Program-made: the position numbers and the translations under genes
Notes under the pieces: generated by a model
What the model was told of the DNA's origin: nothing
What the model saw: only the letters and a program-made list of their open reading frames with translations
The model's database searches: none
Source of the DNA: Aequorivita echinoideorum
GTDB taxonomy: Bacteria > Bacteroidota > Bacteroidia > Flavobacteriales > Flavobacteriaceae
Direction: 5' to 3'
Length of the DNA stretch: 64,000 nucleotides
Assembly: GCF_018476645.1 (NCBI RefSeq)
Contig: NZ_JAHCTB010000004.1
Span: 186,001 to 250,000, forward strand
Shown here: positions 51,901 to 60,427 of the stretch, in pieces
Position numbering within the stretch: the stretch's first letter is position 1
Layout: every line of letters begins with the position of its first letter

Positions 51901-52674
51901 ATGGAAATCACATTTTATAAATATCAAGGTACCGGAAATGATTTTGTGATTATTGATAATAGAAGTCTATTCTTCCCAAAATATAATACCGAATTGGTCT
52001 TACAAATGTGTGATAGAAAATTCGGTATAGGTGCGGATGGTCTTATACTTTTGGAAAATCACCAAGTAAATGATTTCAAAATGGTCTATTATAATTCTGA
52101 TGGAAAAACAAGTTCCATGTGCGGTAATGGAGGCAGATGTATAGTGCATTTCGCAAAATTTTTAAATATCATTTCAAACCGAACAACCTTTGAAGCTATA
52201 GACGGTTTGCACGATGCAACCATCACGGAAGATTGGGTCTCGCTAAAAATGAATGATGTTGAAAGGGTTGATGTATCAGAAAAATTCACATTTTTGAATA
52301 CCGGGTCGCCTCATCACGTGCAGATGGTTCACAATCTTTTAGAATACAATGTTTTTTCTGAAGGAAAAAGAATTCGTAATAGTTACGGTAGTGAAGGTTC
52401 AAACGTAAATTTTGTGGAGCAGGAGGGAAGTGATCTTTTCGTTGTGCGTACCTATGAGCGTGGCGTCGAAAACGAAACGCTTTCTTGCGGTACGGGAGTC
52501 ACGGCGGTTGCCATAGCGATGTTTGAAAATGGATATACTTCTGAAAATAAAATTTCAGTGAAAACTCCGGGTGGAAATTTAAAGGTGAATTTCGACAAAA
52601 GTGAAAATGGCTACCGAAACATTTTCTTGGAAGGTCCGGCAAAACAAGTTTTCAAAGGAGTTTGGAAAATATGA
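51901..52674 (+). CDS. dapF: Diaminopimelate epimerase
   Basis: A 257-residue epimerase that converts LL- to meso-diaminopimelate for lysine and peptidoglycan. The two catalytic cysteines are Cys74 (SMCGNGGRC) and Cys196 (TLSCGTGVTA). The opening FYKYQGTGNDFVIID is diagnostic. Its TGA overlaps the ATG of the following acetyltransferase (ATGA at 52671). Confidence 0.97.
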   Translation: MEITFYKYQGTGNDFVIIDNRSLFFPKYNTELVLQMCDRKFGIGADGLILLENHQVNDFKMVYYNSDGKTSSMCGNGGRCIVHFAKFLNIISNRTTFEAIDGLHDATITEDWVSLKMNDVERVDVSEKFTFLNTGSPHHVQMVHNLLEYNVFSEGKRIRNSYGSEGSNVNFVEQEGSDLFVVRTYERGVENETLSCGTGVTAVAIAMFENGYTSENKISVKTPGGNLKVNFDKSENGYRNIFLEGPAKQVFKGVWKI

Positions 52675-53195
52675 CACTCAGGGGAACAAAAATATTCTTA
52701 AGGGCATTAGAAGTTTCAGATCTTGATTTTCTGTATGAATTGGAAAATGATGAGACTCTTTGGGAAGTGAGCAATACCACAACCCCGTATTCCAAATTCG
52801 TTTTAAAACAATATCTTGAAAATGCTCACCGTGATATTTATGATGTAAAGCAATTACGCTTGGTAATTTGTGAAAAGGAAACAAATTTATCCATCGGTTT
52901 TGTGGATTTATACGATTTTGATCCAAAACATAAAAGGGTTGGGTTGGGAATCGTTATTTTTTCTGAAGAAGATAAACAAAGGGGTTTTGCTGCTGAAGCG
53001 ATACATCTTATTTCAGAATATGTTTTTTCCCATTTGGACGCACATCAAATTTTTGCGGGAATAACGGAGGATAATCTAGGCAGTATTCGGCTATTTGAAA
53101 AATGCGGTTTCAAAAGGACGGGAGAAAAAAAAGATTGGATCTTTTCAAACGGGAAATTTAAAAATGAATATTTGTACCAATTATTAAATCACTAA
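52671..53195 (+). CDS. GNAT-family N-acetyltransferase (RimJ/RimL-like)
   Basis: A 174-residue GNAT protein. LRGTKIFLRALEVSDLDFLYELEN opens the fold; KHKRVGLGIVIFSEEDKQRGFAAEAIHLI holds the acetyl-CoA loop (R-G-x-A form of Q/R-x-x-G-x-G/A); DNLGSIRLFEKCGFKRTGEKKD is the C-terminal motif. The ATG at 52671 is chosen because aaaggag at 52654-52660 lies 10 bases ahead of it; a TTG at 52662 would be only one base away from that site. Substrate unknown. Confidence 0.88.
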   Translation: MTLRGTKIFLRALEVSDLDFLYELENDETLWEVSNTTTPYSKFVLKQYLENAHRDIYDVKQLRLVICEKETNLSIGFVDLYDFDPKHKRVGLGIVIFSEEDKQRGFAAEAIHLISEYVFSHLDAHQIFAGITEDNLGSIRLFEKCGFKRTGEKKDWIFSNGKFKNEYLYQLLNH

Positions 53196-53215
53196 TTTCC
53201 AATTTTTAAGCCGCT

Positions 53216-54259
53216 ATGTATATTAAAAAGATTCTAGTAATAGTAGTTTTAATGGGTGCCGTCGCTATGGGTGCATTTGCGTGGTATGTTTACAGTGTGG
53301 CGTTTTCAGGAAATACGGCATTCAATAATAAGGAAGCGCACGTTTATATTCCTTCAAATGCCACAATTGAAGATGTAATCGATGAACTTGAACCATTGCT
53401 GCGGGATACGGGATCATTTTACGCCGTGGCAAAACAAAAGCAATATATAGGAAATATTAAGCCGGGCCATTTCATCATTACGCGTGGAATGACGAACAAT
53501 GATATTATAAACACGTTGCGAAGCAGGAATATTCCCATTAATGTGAAATTCAATAACCAAGAACGATTGGAGGATCTCGCAGGGCATATTTCACAGCGTA
53601 TTGAGGCGGATAGTCTTTCGCTGATAACCGCAATGCGTGATTCAAAATTCTTACAGGAAAATAATCTGGATGAGAATACGGCACTTTCCCTTTACATTCC
53701 AAATACCTATGAATTTTACTGGAACAGTTCTGCTGAAACTTTTCGCGATAAAATGAAATTGGAATACGAGCGATTCTGGAACGAAACAAGAACTGAAAAG
53801 GCAAAGAAATTGAATTTAACCAAGCAACAAGTAATTTCGCTTGCCGCAATCGTGCAAAAGGAAACCGCAAAAGTTGATGAGCGTCCACGCGTGGCAGGTG
53901 TTTACATCAATAGGTTAAAAAAAGGAATGCTCTTACAGGCAGACCCCACCGTAATTTACGCAATGAAAAAGGAAAGTGGTGATTATAGCCAAGTGGTTAA
54001 ACGGGTTCTTTATAAGGATTTGGAACTGGATTCGCCTTACAATACATATAAATACTCAGGAATACCACCAGGACCCATTACAATGCCCGATATTTCTTCG
54101 ATTGATGCAATCCTTACTCCTGAAAATCACGACTATTACTTTTTTGTCGCTGATGTTTCTAATTTTGGCTATCATAAATTTGCGAAAACACTTGCGCAGC
54201 ACAATATAAATAAAGTGGAATACGTTCGTTGGTTGAATAATCAAGGTCTGAATAGATAG
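53216..54259 (+). CDS. mltG: Endolytic murein transglycosylase MltG
   Basis: A 347-residue YceG-fold protein with one N-terminal membrane helix (residues 5-25). It cleaves nascent glycan strands and so sets their length. Motifs: LAGHISQRIEAD, YIPNTYEFYWNSS, the catalytic Glu in AAIVQKETAKVDERPRVAGVYINRL, LQADPTVIYA and YNTYKYSGIPPGPI. All conserved segments are present. It follows the acetyltransferase by 20 bp and is followed by a second, smaller cell-wall candidate. Confidence 0.95.
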   Translation: MYIKKILVIVVLMGAVAMGAFAWYVYSVAFSGNTAFNNKEAHVYIPSNATIEDVIDELEPLLRDTGSFYAVAKQKQYIGNIKPGHFIITRGMTNNDIINTLRSRNIPINVKFNNQERLEDLAGHISQRIEADSLSLITAMRDSKFLQENNLDENTALSLYIPNTYEFYWNSSAETFRDKMKLEYERFWNETRTEKAKKLNLTKQQVISLAAIVQKETAKVDERPRVAGVYINRLKKGMLLQADPTVIYAMKKESGDYSQVVKRVLYKDLELDSPYNTYKYSGIPPGPITMPDISSIDAILTPENHDYYFFVADVSNFGYHKFAKTLAQHNINKVEYVRWLNNQGLNR

Positions 54260-54329
54260 GGTTTGTAACGTATATATTTCTTTTCACATATATTTAACGG
54301 CTTTATAATCAGATTTTTAAAATATGTTG

Positions 54330-54337
54330 TATATTTG
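54330..54337 (+). promoter_or_regulatory. -7 box before the transglycosylase-like gene
   Basis: TATATTTG followed by cgcgc fits TAnnTTTG; it lies 47 bases before the ATG at 54385. No -33 TTG is well placed. Confidence 0.5.
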
Positions 54338-54384
54338 CGCGCTTAAACACAGAGGTGCATTTTACTTCTGATTTTTAAACAAGA

Positions 54385-55032
54385 ATGAAAAAGAATATTT
54401 ATCTAATTGCAGTTTTGCTTGTTGTTACACTACTTGTAGGGACAGGTTTTATTTCAAGAGATAGCTTTGATTTTTCAGCTTACAGTACTGAAGGGTTAGA
54501 GTTAAACTACAATGTTCCCACAGAGGCAGAAATTTCAGAATTTGCTGCTCCTGTTGCACCCAAATACTACTTGTTTTTGGGGAAAACCTATGTAGGTTTT
54601 AAAGAAGCGCTTGGCTTTAAAGAATCCCGTGGCAATTACCACATCACAAATCCGTTTGGATATATGGGGAAATATCAATTTTCAGCTGCCACTTTGCGAA
54701 TTTTAGGCATCAAGAATTCTGATAATTTCCTCTATGATACCCGCCAACAGGAAGCAGCATTTTTGGCTTATACATCGTTGAATAAGTGGGTATTGCGGAA
54801 GGATATTAAAAGATATTCCGGTAAAAAAATTGCGGGAATAAAGGTGACCGAATCTGGAATACTTGCCGCGGCACATCTTGCGGGGGCTGGCAATGTGAAA
54901 AAATTCCTTAGAACCGCAGGCGAGGATCGCTTTGAAGATGCCAACGGAGCTTCAATCCGTTATTATTTGAAGAAATTTTCGGGTTATGATACTTCACATA
55001 TCGTTCCCAATCGAAGACCTATGGTAATGTAA
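54385..55032 (+). CDS. Exported lytic-transglycosylase-like protein
   Basis: A 215-residue protein with an N-terminal membrane or signal segment (residues 4-24). The central part reads LGFKESRGNYHITNPFGYMGKYQFS (about residues 75-99): a Glu in E-S-x-G-N-Y followed by G-x-Y-Q-F, the pattern of lysozyme-like (GH23/SLT or Rpf) active sites. Later come RQQEAAFLAYTSLNKWV and ILAAAHLAGAGNVKKFL, again as in SLT folds. In related genomes it is often labelled peptidoglycan-binding or LysM, but no LysM repeat is seen. The position after mltG supports a wall role. A terminator follows. Confidence 0.72.
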   Translation: MKKNIYLIAVLLVVTLLVGTGFISRDSFDFSAYSTEGLELNYNVPTEAEISEFAAPVAPKYYLFLGKTYVGFKEALGFKESRGNYHITNPFGYMGKYQFSAATLRILGIKNSDNFLYDTRQQEAAFLAYTSLNKWVLRKDIKRYSGKKIAGIKVTESGILAAAHLAGAGNVKKFLRTAGEDRFEDANGASIRYYLKKFSGYDTSHIVPNRRPMVM

Positions 55033-55037
55033 TTTGC

Positions 55038-55751
55038 CTAAAGTTGATGGATTATAAATAAGGTGGGCCTTTTGTGAAGGTCCACCTTTATTTTTTTCCA
55101 AAGTTCTGCCGAAGCGGTTTTTATATATTCTGAAGGAAGCGTAATATCGCAGGCCACGCAAATTTTAGTTTGTGGATGCAGATTTTCAATTAGGCTGGAC
55201 AGCATTTGGTTGTTTCGGTATGGTGTTTCAATAAAAAGTTGGGATTGATCCTTTTCTTTTGAAAGTTTTTCAAGCCTTTTTATTTCCGCTTTTCTTTCGT
55301 GTTTATCAATGGGCAAATAGCCATTGAAAGCAAAATTTTGACCGTTAAAACCGCTCGCCATCATAGCCATCAAAATTGAGGAAGGACCAACTAATGGAAT
55401 CACCTTTATATCCTGTAAATGTGCAAAATGGACTACTTGTGCGCCCGGATCAGCAATTCCTGGACAACCGGCATCGCTAATTACGCCTACGTCAAAACCT
55501 TCCAAACAAGGATTTAACATGGCTGGAATTTCTTCTTCTACCGTGTACTTATTTATTTCCTGAATTTTTAGAGCAGATTGCTTTTTTTCAGGTAAAATAC
55601 TTTTAATGAATCGGCGCGCGTTTTTTTCGTGCTCAACAATATAATGATCAATTTGTGATACTGCAGTTTGAACAGATAAAGGCAGAATAGTCATTGGTGA
55701 AACGTCACCCATAGGGCACGGAATTAAATAAACGCTTCCTTTTTGTTTCAT
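55038..55751 (-). CDS. RsmI-like SAM-dependent methyltransferase
   Basis: A 237-residue tetrapyrrole-methylase-fold protein. Motifs: YLIPCPMGDVSP (first SAM loop), DVGVISDAGCPGIADPGAQVV (Gly-rich loop, diagnostic of RsmI) and VIPLVGPSSILMAMMASGFNGQNFAFNGYLP. RsmI methylates the ribose of C1402 in 16S rRNA. This shorter flavobacterial form may be a divergent paralogue, so no gene symbol is given. It is convergent with the preceding gene with only 5 bases between stops, and its last 17 codons contain that gene's terminator. Confidence 0.85.
   Translation of the reverse strand: MKQKGSVYLIPCPMGDVSPMTILPLSVQTAVSQIDHYIVEHEKNARRFIKSILPEKKQSALKIQEINKYTVEEEIPAMLNPCLEGFDVGVISDAGCPGIADPGAQVVHFAHLQDIKVIPLVGPSSILMAMMASGFNGQNFAFNGYLPIDKHERKAEIKRLEKLSKEKDQSQLFIETPYRNNQMLSSLIENLHPQTKICVACDITLPSEYIKTASAELWKKIKVDLHKRPTLFIIHQL
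55060..55098 (+). terminator. Terminator embedded in the end of the RsmI-like gene
   Basis: A 12-base stem (55060-55071 with 55077-55088, one G-T pair) and a 5-base loop, then a T-rich tract on the plus strand. It serves the transglycosylase-like gene but lies wholly inside the coding sequence of the convergent methyltransferase gene. Confidence 0.82.
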
Positions 55752-57131
55752 TTAATTTATTACCAGTTTTTTAATAGCAGTAGCGCCATTTTCCGATTCA
55801 ATTTTAGCAACATAAATTCCACTGTTCAAATTTGAAGCTGAAATATTTACATCGGAAACTGAAAGATTTTTTTCAGATATAAGAACACTTCCCTTTAAAT
55901 CCACAATTTCAATACTTGAGATTTTTTCGTTCTTCATTGAAATCGTGAAATTATCTTTGGTAGGATTTGGAAAGATTTGCACATCAGCTAAATTAAAATC
56001 TTCCGTTGCCAATGTTCCCCCCAATACTTTATATATACTGCCGCTGCTTATATCAACAATATACAGTTCTTTGTTTACATCTTCGCCGAATGAAACCCAG
56101 TTTCCGTTAAAATTGCCGTATTCTTGCATGTTTCCTGCATCGTCAATGGTGCCAATTAAACCGCTGCAATAATCTGCATAAAAATAAAGTCCCTGTATAT
56201 CAGAATATACAGAACCGCGATAAACGTAACCGCCAGTTACTGAGCAATTTCCAGAGCCTGAGCCAGAGGAGTATTCGCCGAAAGGAAAAGTAAGGTCACT
56301 GGCAGGTGGGCAATTTGCTGTATTGAAAGTTTGTGAACCTTCATAGCAGCGCCAGCCGTAATTCAACCCAGCTTCGGTTACACTGGCTCTATCCAATTCT
56401 TCCACTTCACCTTGACCTACATCACCAATCCAGATATTATTTGCCGTGAAATCAAATGAAAACCGCCACGGGTTGCGAAGTCCATAGGCCCAAATTTCCT
56501 GTGCTGCCGAAGGATTACTGGCAAAAGGATTATCGGCAGGGATTCCGTAATTATTTCCTCCGGAAGGATTATCTACGTCAATCCGCAATAATTTTCCCAA
56601 TAGAAGTTCAATATTTTGTGCACGATTACCGGGATCACCGCCGCTACCGCCATCCCCGGAAGAAATATACAAAAACCCATCCGGGCCAAAAGCAAGATTT
56701 CCACCGTTGTGGTTTGTGAAGGGCTGCGCATAATCCAAAAGGGGCAGTTCTGAGCCAGCATCAGCAAGATCGGGATTGCCGCTGTCCACTGAAAATCGTG
56801 AAATCTGTGTGTCGCCATTTGGTTTGGTATAATTCACATAAAAGAAGCCGTTATTGGCATAATCGGGGTGAAACGCGAGACCTAATAAGCCTTGCTCGCC
56901 ACCGCTCGAAATGGATGAAGAGATATTGAGAAAGGGTGTAGCATTTATGGAACCGTCTGCTTGGATGATTTTTATTCTTCCGCCTTGCTCCACTACAAAT
57001 AAACGCTCATCGCCAGCATTCTGAATGTGCAGCGGCGAAGAAAAACCATTTTTGAAAAGTTCAATATCAACATCTTGTGAAAAACCTATCGCACAAAATA
57101 GTAACGGGAAGAAAAGTATTAATTTTTTCAT
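55752..57131 (-). CDS. T9SS-secreted PQQ-type sugar dehydrogenase
   Basis: A 459-residue protein with a signal peptide (ending GFSQ, residue 19), a six-bladed propeller of the glucose/sorbosone dehydrogenase family and a T9SS type A sorting domain (about 385-459, IFPNPTKDNFTIS, ending AIKKLVIN). Conserved propeller sites are EQGLLGLAFHPDY (catalytic His region), NHNGGNLAFGPDGFLYISSGDGG, YGLRNPWRFSFD and DVGQGEVEELD. It probably oxidises sugars or related alcohols outside the cell with PQQ, or binds them. The start overlaps nothing; the stop directly abuts the RsmI-like gene start. Confidence 0.88.
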   Translation of the reverse strand: MKKLILFFPLLFCAIGFSQDVDIELFKNGFSSPLHIQNAGDERLFVVEQGGRIKIIQADGSINATPFLNISSSISSGGEQGLLGLAFHPDYANNGFFYVNYTKPNGDTQISRFSVDSGNPDLADAGSELPLLDYAQPFTNHNGGNLAFGPDGFLYISSGDGGSGGDPGNRAQNIELLLGKLLRIDVDNPSGGNNYGIPADNPFASNPSAAQEIWAYGLRNPWRFSFDFTANNIWIGDVGQGEVEELDRASVTEAGLNYGWRCYEGSQTFNTANCPPASDLTFPFGEYSSGSGSGNCSVTGGYVYRGSVYSDIQGLYFYADYCSGLIGTIDDAGNMQEYGNFNGNWVSFGEDVNKELYIVDISSGSIYKVLGGTLATEDFNLADVQIFPNPTKDNFTISMKNEKISSIEIVDLKGSVLISEKNLSVSDVNISASNLNSGIYVAKIESENGATAIKKLVIN

Positions 57132-57181
57132 AGCTCAATTTTTTTTAGTGAATTACTAATGTACACAAAAAGAGTGGATTA

Positions 57182-57643
57182 TTAGTGGGAAAGTTTTTTT
57201 GCGATCTTTATACATGCTTCGTCCAGCATTTTGTAAATGTTTTCAAATCCCTCATTTCCGCCTAAGTAGGGATCGGGGACATCCACATTCTCACCTGGAA
57301 AAATTTCATCCAAAATTAGTTTCACCTTATCTCTCTGATGATCATCTTCCGCGAGGGCCAAAACATTTTTTTTGTTTGAATTGTCCATTACATATATATG
57401 GTCAAATTCATCAAAATCTTTTTTACTGAATTGCCTTCCGCGTTGGGAGGTAATATCAATCTTGTTTTTTTGCCCTATTGCAATACTTCGTTTATCCGGT
57501 AAATCTCCCACGTGCCAGTGGCCCGTACCAGCGGAATCTACATAGACTTTAGTAGTATCTACTTTGGATTTAAGGATACCTTCCGCCAATGGCGATCGGC
57601 AAATATTACCTAGGCATACCATTAAAACTTTTACTTTTTCCAA
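57182..57643 (-). CDS. Low-molecular-weight protein-tyrosine phosphatase
   Basis: A 153-residue LMW-PTP. The P-loop is CLGNICRSP (about residues 10-18) and the general acid is the Asp in VPDPYLGG. Both catalytic elements are intact. Bacterial members often control polysaccharide export kinases or stress responses; the target here is unknown. It lies 88 bp downstream of dnaA on the same strand, an arrangement I recognise from other flavobacteria. Confidence 0.92.
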   Translation of the reverse strand: MEKVKVLMVCLGNICRSPLAEGILKSKVDTTKVYVDSAGTGHWHVGDLPDKRSIAIGQKNKIDITSQRGRQFSKKDFDEFDHIYVMDNSNKKNVLALAEDDHQRDKVKLILDEIFPGENVDVPDPYLGGNEGFENIYKMLDEACIKIAKKLSH

Positions 57644-57731
57644 AATGGATATAGATTATTTATGAAAAGAATTTCTTAAAAAACAAAGAAGCTTGACTTT
57701 AGAATGCAATAGAAATTTTTAATTGTGCTAT

Positions 57732-59159
57732 TTACAGCGTAAGTTTTTTGGTCAAATCATCTACGTATTTTCGAAATTGTTTGTCCGTAGTTGATAGATT
57801 ATCAACGGTTTTGCAAGCATGAAGCACAGTAGCATGGTCGCGTTGGCCTATTTGGGAACCAATGGAAGCGAGCGATGCTTTGGTGAATTTTTTCGCGAAG
57901 AACATAGCGAGCTGTCTGGCCTGTACAATATGTCTTTTTCTTGTTTTGGATTGCAACGTATTCACATCCATTTGAAAATAATCACTCACCACTTTCTGTA
58001 TATAATCTATGGAAACCTCACGTTTGGTGTGCTTCACATAGTTATCAACAATTCTACGGGCGAGGTCTATAGTGATTTCGCGCTTATTGAAAGAGGAATG
58101 GGCAATCAATGAAATAATGGCGCCTTCCAGTTCGCGGATGTTTGTTTTAATGTTATTCGCCAAAAACTCTACAATATCCTCGGGCATTTCCACACCGTCT
58201 CTATATAGTTTGTTTTTAATGATTGCAACGCGCGTATCATAATCTGGATGGTTCAATTCTGCGGAAAGTCCCCATTTAAAACGCGATAGTAAACGTTGCT
58301 CAATATCTATCATATCCACGGGCGCCTTGTCGCTGGTCAAAATAACCTGTTTCCCGTTTTGGTGCAGATGGTTGAAAATGTGAAAGAAAACATCCTGCGT
58401 TCCAGCTTTTCCAGAAAGCAATTGAATATCATCAACAATCAACACATCAATTATTTGATAGAAATGAATGAAATCATTTCGATTGTTCTTTTTTACGGAT
58501 TCTATGTACTGTTGCGTAAATTTTTCAGCAGAAATATAAAGAACGGTTTTTTCGGGATATTTGTCCTTGATGTCAACACCAATGGCGTGTGCCAAATGGG
58601 TCTTCCCCAAACCAACGCCCCCAAAAACCAATAATGGATTAAATGAAGTTCCGCCGGGTTTGTTGGCAACTGCTAAACCTGCACTGCGGGCTAATCTATT
58701 GGATTCGCCTTCCAGAAAACTATCAAAATTGTAATTTGGGTTGAGCTGCGATTCTATTTTTACATTCCGTATTCCCGGAATAACAAATGGATTTTTAAGT
58801 TCCGGACTTTTATTTTTCAGCGGCACATCCACTTCTTGGGATTGCAGGTTGCTTCGGTTTGCACTCGGTATTTTTTCAGTAAATGGCTGCTTGTTTCCGT
58901 AGGTATTTTCCATCCTAATTATGTAAACAAGTTTTGCCGTGGGGCCCAACTCCTTGGTAAGCGCTACTTTCAGTATTTTTACATAGTGCTCCTCAAGCCA
59001 TTCGTAAAAAAACTTACTCGGCACTTGTATGCTAAGCGCAGTATCTGTAAGCTTTACGGCGTTAATTGGTTCGAACCAAGTCTTGTAAGCCTGTGAGGTA
59101 ATATTATCTTCAATGAAGGCCAAACAATTGTTCCAAACCGATTCCGCAGTTTTGCTCAT
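57732..59159 (-). CDS. dnaA: Chromosomal replication initiator DnaA
   Basis: A 475-residue initiator of normal length with four domains: N-terminal oligomerisation domain (1-85), linker (about 86-140), AAA+ domain with Walker A GGVGLGKTH (180-188) and Walker B VLIVDDIQLL, and the DNA-binding domain IV with IGQRDHATVLHACKTV. The 206-base spacer upstream has no recognisable cluster of DnaA boxes, so the origin is not placed here. A near-match to a -7 box (CATATTTG) lies about 85-90 bases upstream on the minus strand. Confidence 0.97.
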   Translation of the reverse strand: MSKTAESVWNNCLAFIEDNITSQAYKTWFEPINAVKLTDTALSIQVPSKFFYEWLEEHYVKILKVALTKELGPTAKLVYIIRMENTYGNKQPFTEKIPSANRSNLQSQEVDVPLKNKSPELKNPFVIPGIRNVKIESQLNPNYNFDSFLEGESNRLARSAGLAVANKPGGTSFNPLLVFGGVGLGKTHLAHAIGVDIKDKYPEKTVLYISAEKFTQQYIESVKKNNRNDFIHFYQIIDVLIVDDIQLLSGKAGTQDVFFHIFNHLHQNGKQVILTSDKAPVDMIDIEQRLLSRFKWGLSAELNHPDYDTRVAIIKNKLYRDGVEMPEDIVEFLANNIKTNIRELEGAIISLIAHSSFNKREITIDLARRIVDNYVKHTKREVSIDYIQKVVSDYFQMDVNTLQSKTRKRHIVQARQLAMFFAKKFTKASLASIGSQIGQRDHATVLHACKTVDNLSTTDKQFRKYVDDLTKKLTL

Positions 59160-59365
59160 AGTAAGTTATTGAGTTTTGTTTTTTTAAAAAAAGGGCGGCC
59201 AAAAAATAGGGAAAAGAGTATTTCCGCGATATCTTCTAACAGTGCAAATATGTGAACAAAAAAGTTTAAAAAAAAACTGGAGTTGGGTTGAATTTTTACT
59301 TTTTTTTCCGCATACTTCCCTTTTGCTAAAACTACAAAAAAAGAATTTCTTATAACCTAAAAATC

Positions 59366-59767
59366 GTGAAGAATACAGCTACAAATATAAGGGTTCGCTA
59401 TGGCGAAACAGATCAAATGGGCGTTGTGTATTATGGAAATTACGCCCAATATTTAGAACAGGGAAGGACCGAATGGCTTCGTGAATTGGGCTTTTCCTAT
59501 AAATGGATGGAGGCAAATAACGTCCATCTTCCCGTTGTACACCTTACTATAGATTATAAACAGCCCGCCTACTATGATGATGTTTTAACGGTGAAAACAA
59601 CATTGAAGCAAATGCCCACCGCAAAAATTGAATTCTATTACGAAATCTTTAATGAAGCTGGCCAACTTTTAATCACTGCCGAAACGGTTTTGGTATTCGT
59701 GAACAGCACCACCAAAAAATTGATGCGCGCCCCGGACTATTTGATGGAAAAATTAAAAGAGAAATAA
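59366..59767 (+). CDS. Hotdog-fold acyl-CoA thioesterase (YbgC/FadM type)
   Basis: A 133-residue 4HBT protein. The motif RYGETDQMGVVYYGNYAQYLEQGRTEWLRELG (residues 10-41) holds the catalytic Asp and the Tyr/Asn pair. Substrates in the family range from short acyl-CoAs to DHNA-CoA, and the menaquinone cluster in this window lacks an obvious DHNA-CoA thioesterase, so it is a candidate by function but not by position. The start is a GTG at 59366; there is no ATG ahead of the motif in this frame. It is divergent from dnaA. Confidence 0.88.
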   Translation: MKNTATNIRVRYGETDQMGVVYYGNYAQYLEQGRTEWLRELGFSYKWMEANNVHLPVVHLTIDYKQPAYYDDVLTVKTTLKQMPTAKIEFYYEIFNEAGQLLITAETVLVFVNSTTKKLMRAPDYLMEKLKEK

Positions 59768-59774
59768 GGCAAAA

Positions 59775-60392
59775 CTATTCCTCTTTCTTTTTTATGGAAA
59801 CTTTATAGGTTCCATCAAAAATTTGAAAAACCTTTTCGGCCTCCTTTTGCCTTACGGAGATTTCCATCTCGCAATCCAGCAGCATGGTTTGGGATTCCAT
59901 GGAAATATTCTCTTCCTTAATAATGCGCATTACGGTATTCATTTCTGGGTATTCAAATTTCAAAATAAAATGTTCATCAATGGTCTTTTCAACAATTTTT
60001 GAAATTTCCAGCGTCAATTGTGCTGAGGTTTTATAAGCCTGTATCAATCCGCCCACACCTAGTTTTGTACCTCCAAAATAACGAACAACCACCACCAAAA
60101 TATTTGTAACATCAAAAGATTGCAATTGCCCATAAATTGGCATTCCAGCGCTATTGGATGGCTCACCGTCATCATTCGCCCTGTAGTTTTCGTATTTTTT
60201 TCCCAATTGCCAAGCATAACAAAAGTGGCGCGCGGTGTGGTGTTTCTTTTGAAGTTTTTCAATACAATGCTTTACATCCTCTTCAGAAAAAATAGGGAAC
60301 GCATACCCAAAAAACTTGCTTCCTTTTTCTTTAAAAAGCGTTTCTTTTGAAGGTTTTAAAATCGTTTTGTACGTATCCCTTTTTGTTGTCAA
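59775..60392 (-). CDS. YigZ/IMPACT-family protein
   Basis: A 205-residue protein with the UPF0029 N-terminal domain: KGSKFFGYAFPI, ARHFCYAWQLGKKYENYRANDDGEPSNSAGMPIYGQL (the family signature, about residues 54-90) and VVVVRYFGGTKLGVGGLIQAY. A C-terminal DUF1949-like ferredoxin fold follows. Related proteins affect translation or proteolysis control; the role in bacteria is not settled. It is the last gene of the minus-strand run ribD, DMT transporter, yigZ, and is convergent with the thioesterase gene. Confidence 0.9.
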   Translation of the reverse strand: MTTKRDTYKTILKPSKETLFKEKGSKFFGYAFPIFSEEDVKHCIEKLQKKHHTARHFCYAWQLGKKYENYRANDDGEPSNSAGMPIYGQLQSFDVTNILVVVVRYFGGTKLGVGGLIQAYKTSAQLTLEISKIVEKTIDEHFILKFEYPEMNTVMRIIKEENISMESQTMLLDCEMEISVRQKEAEKVFQIFDGTYKVSIKKKEE

Positions 60393-60427
60393 AATTTACT
60401 TTTAAATTTCAGATTAAATTTTATTCC

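Noticed and set aside
59160-59365. Replication origin next to dnaA
   Set aside because: I see no cluster of DnaA boxes (TTATNCACA-like) in this spacer or in 57644-57731; dnaA often lies away from oriC in this phylum.
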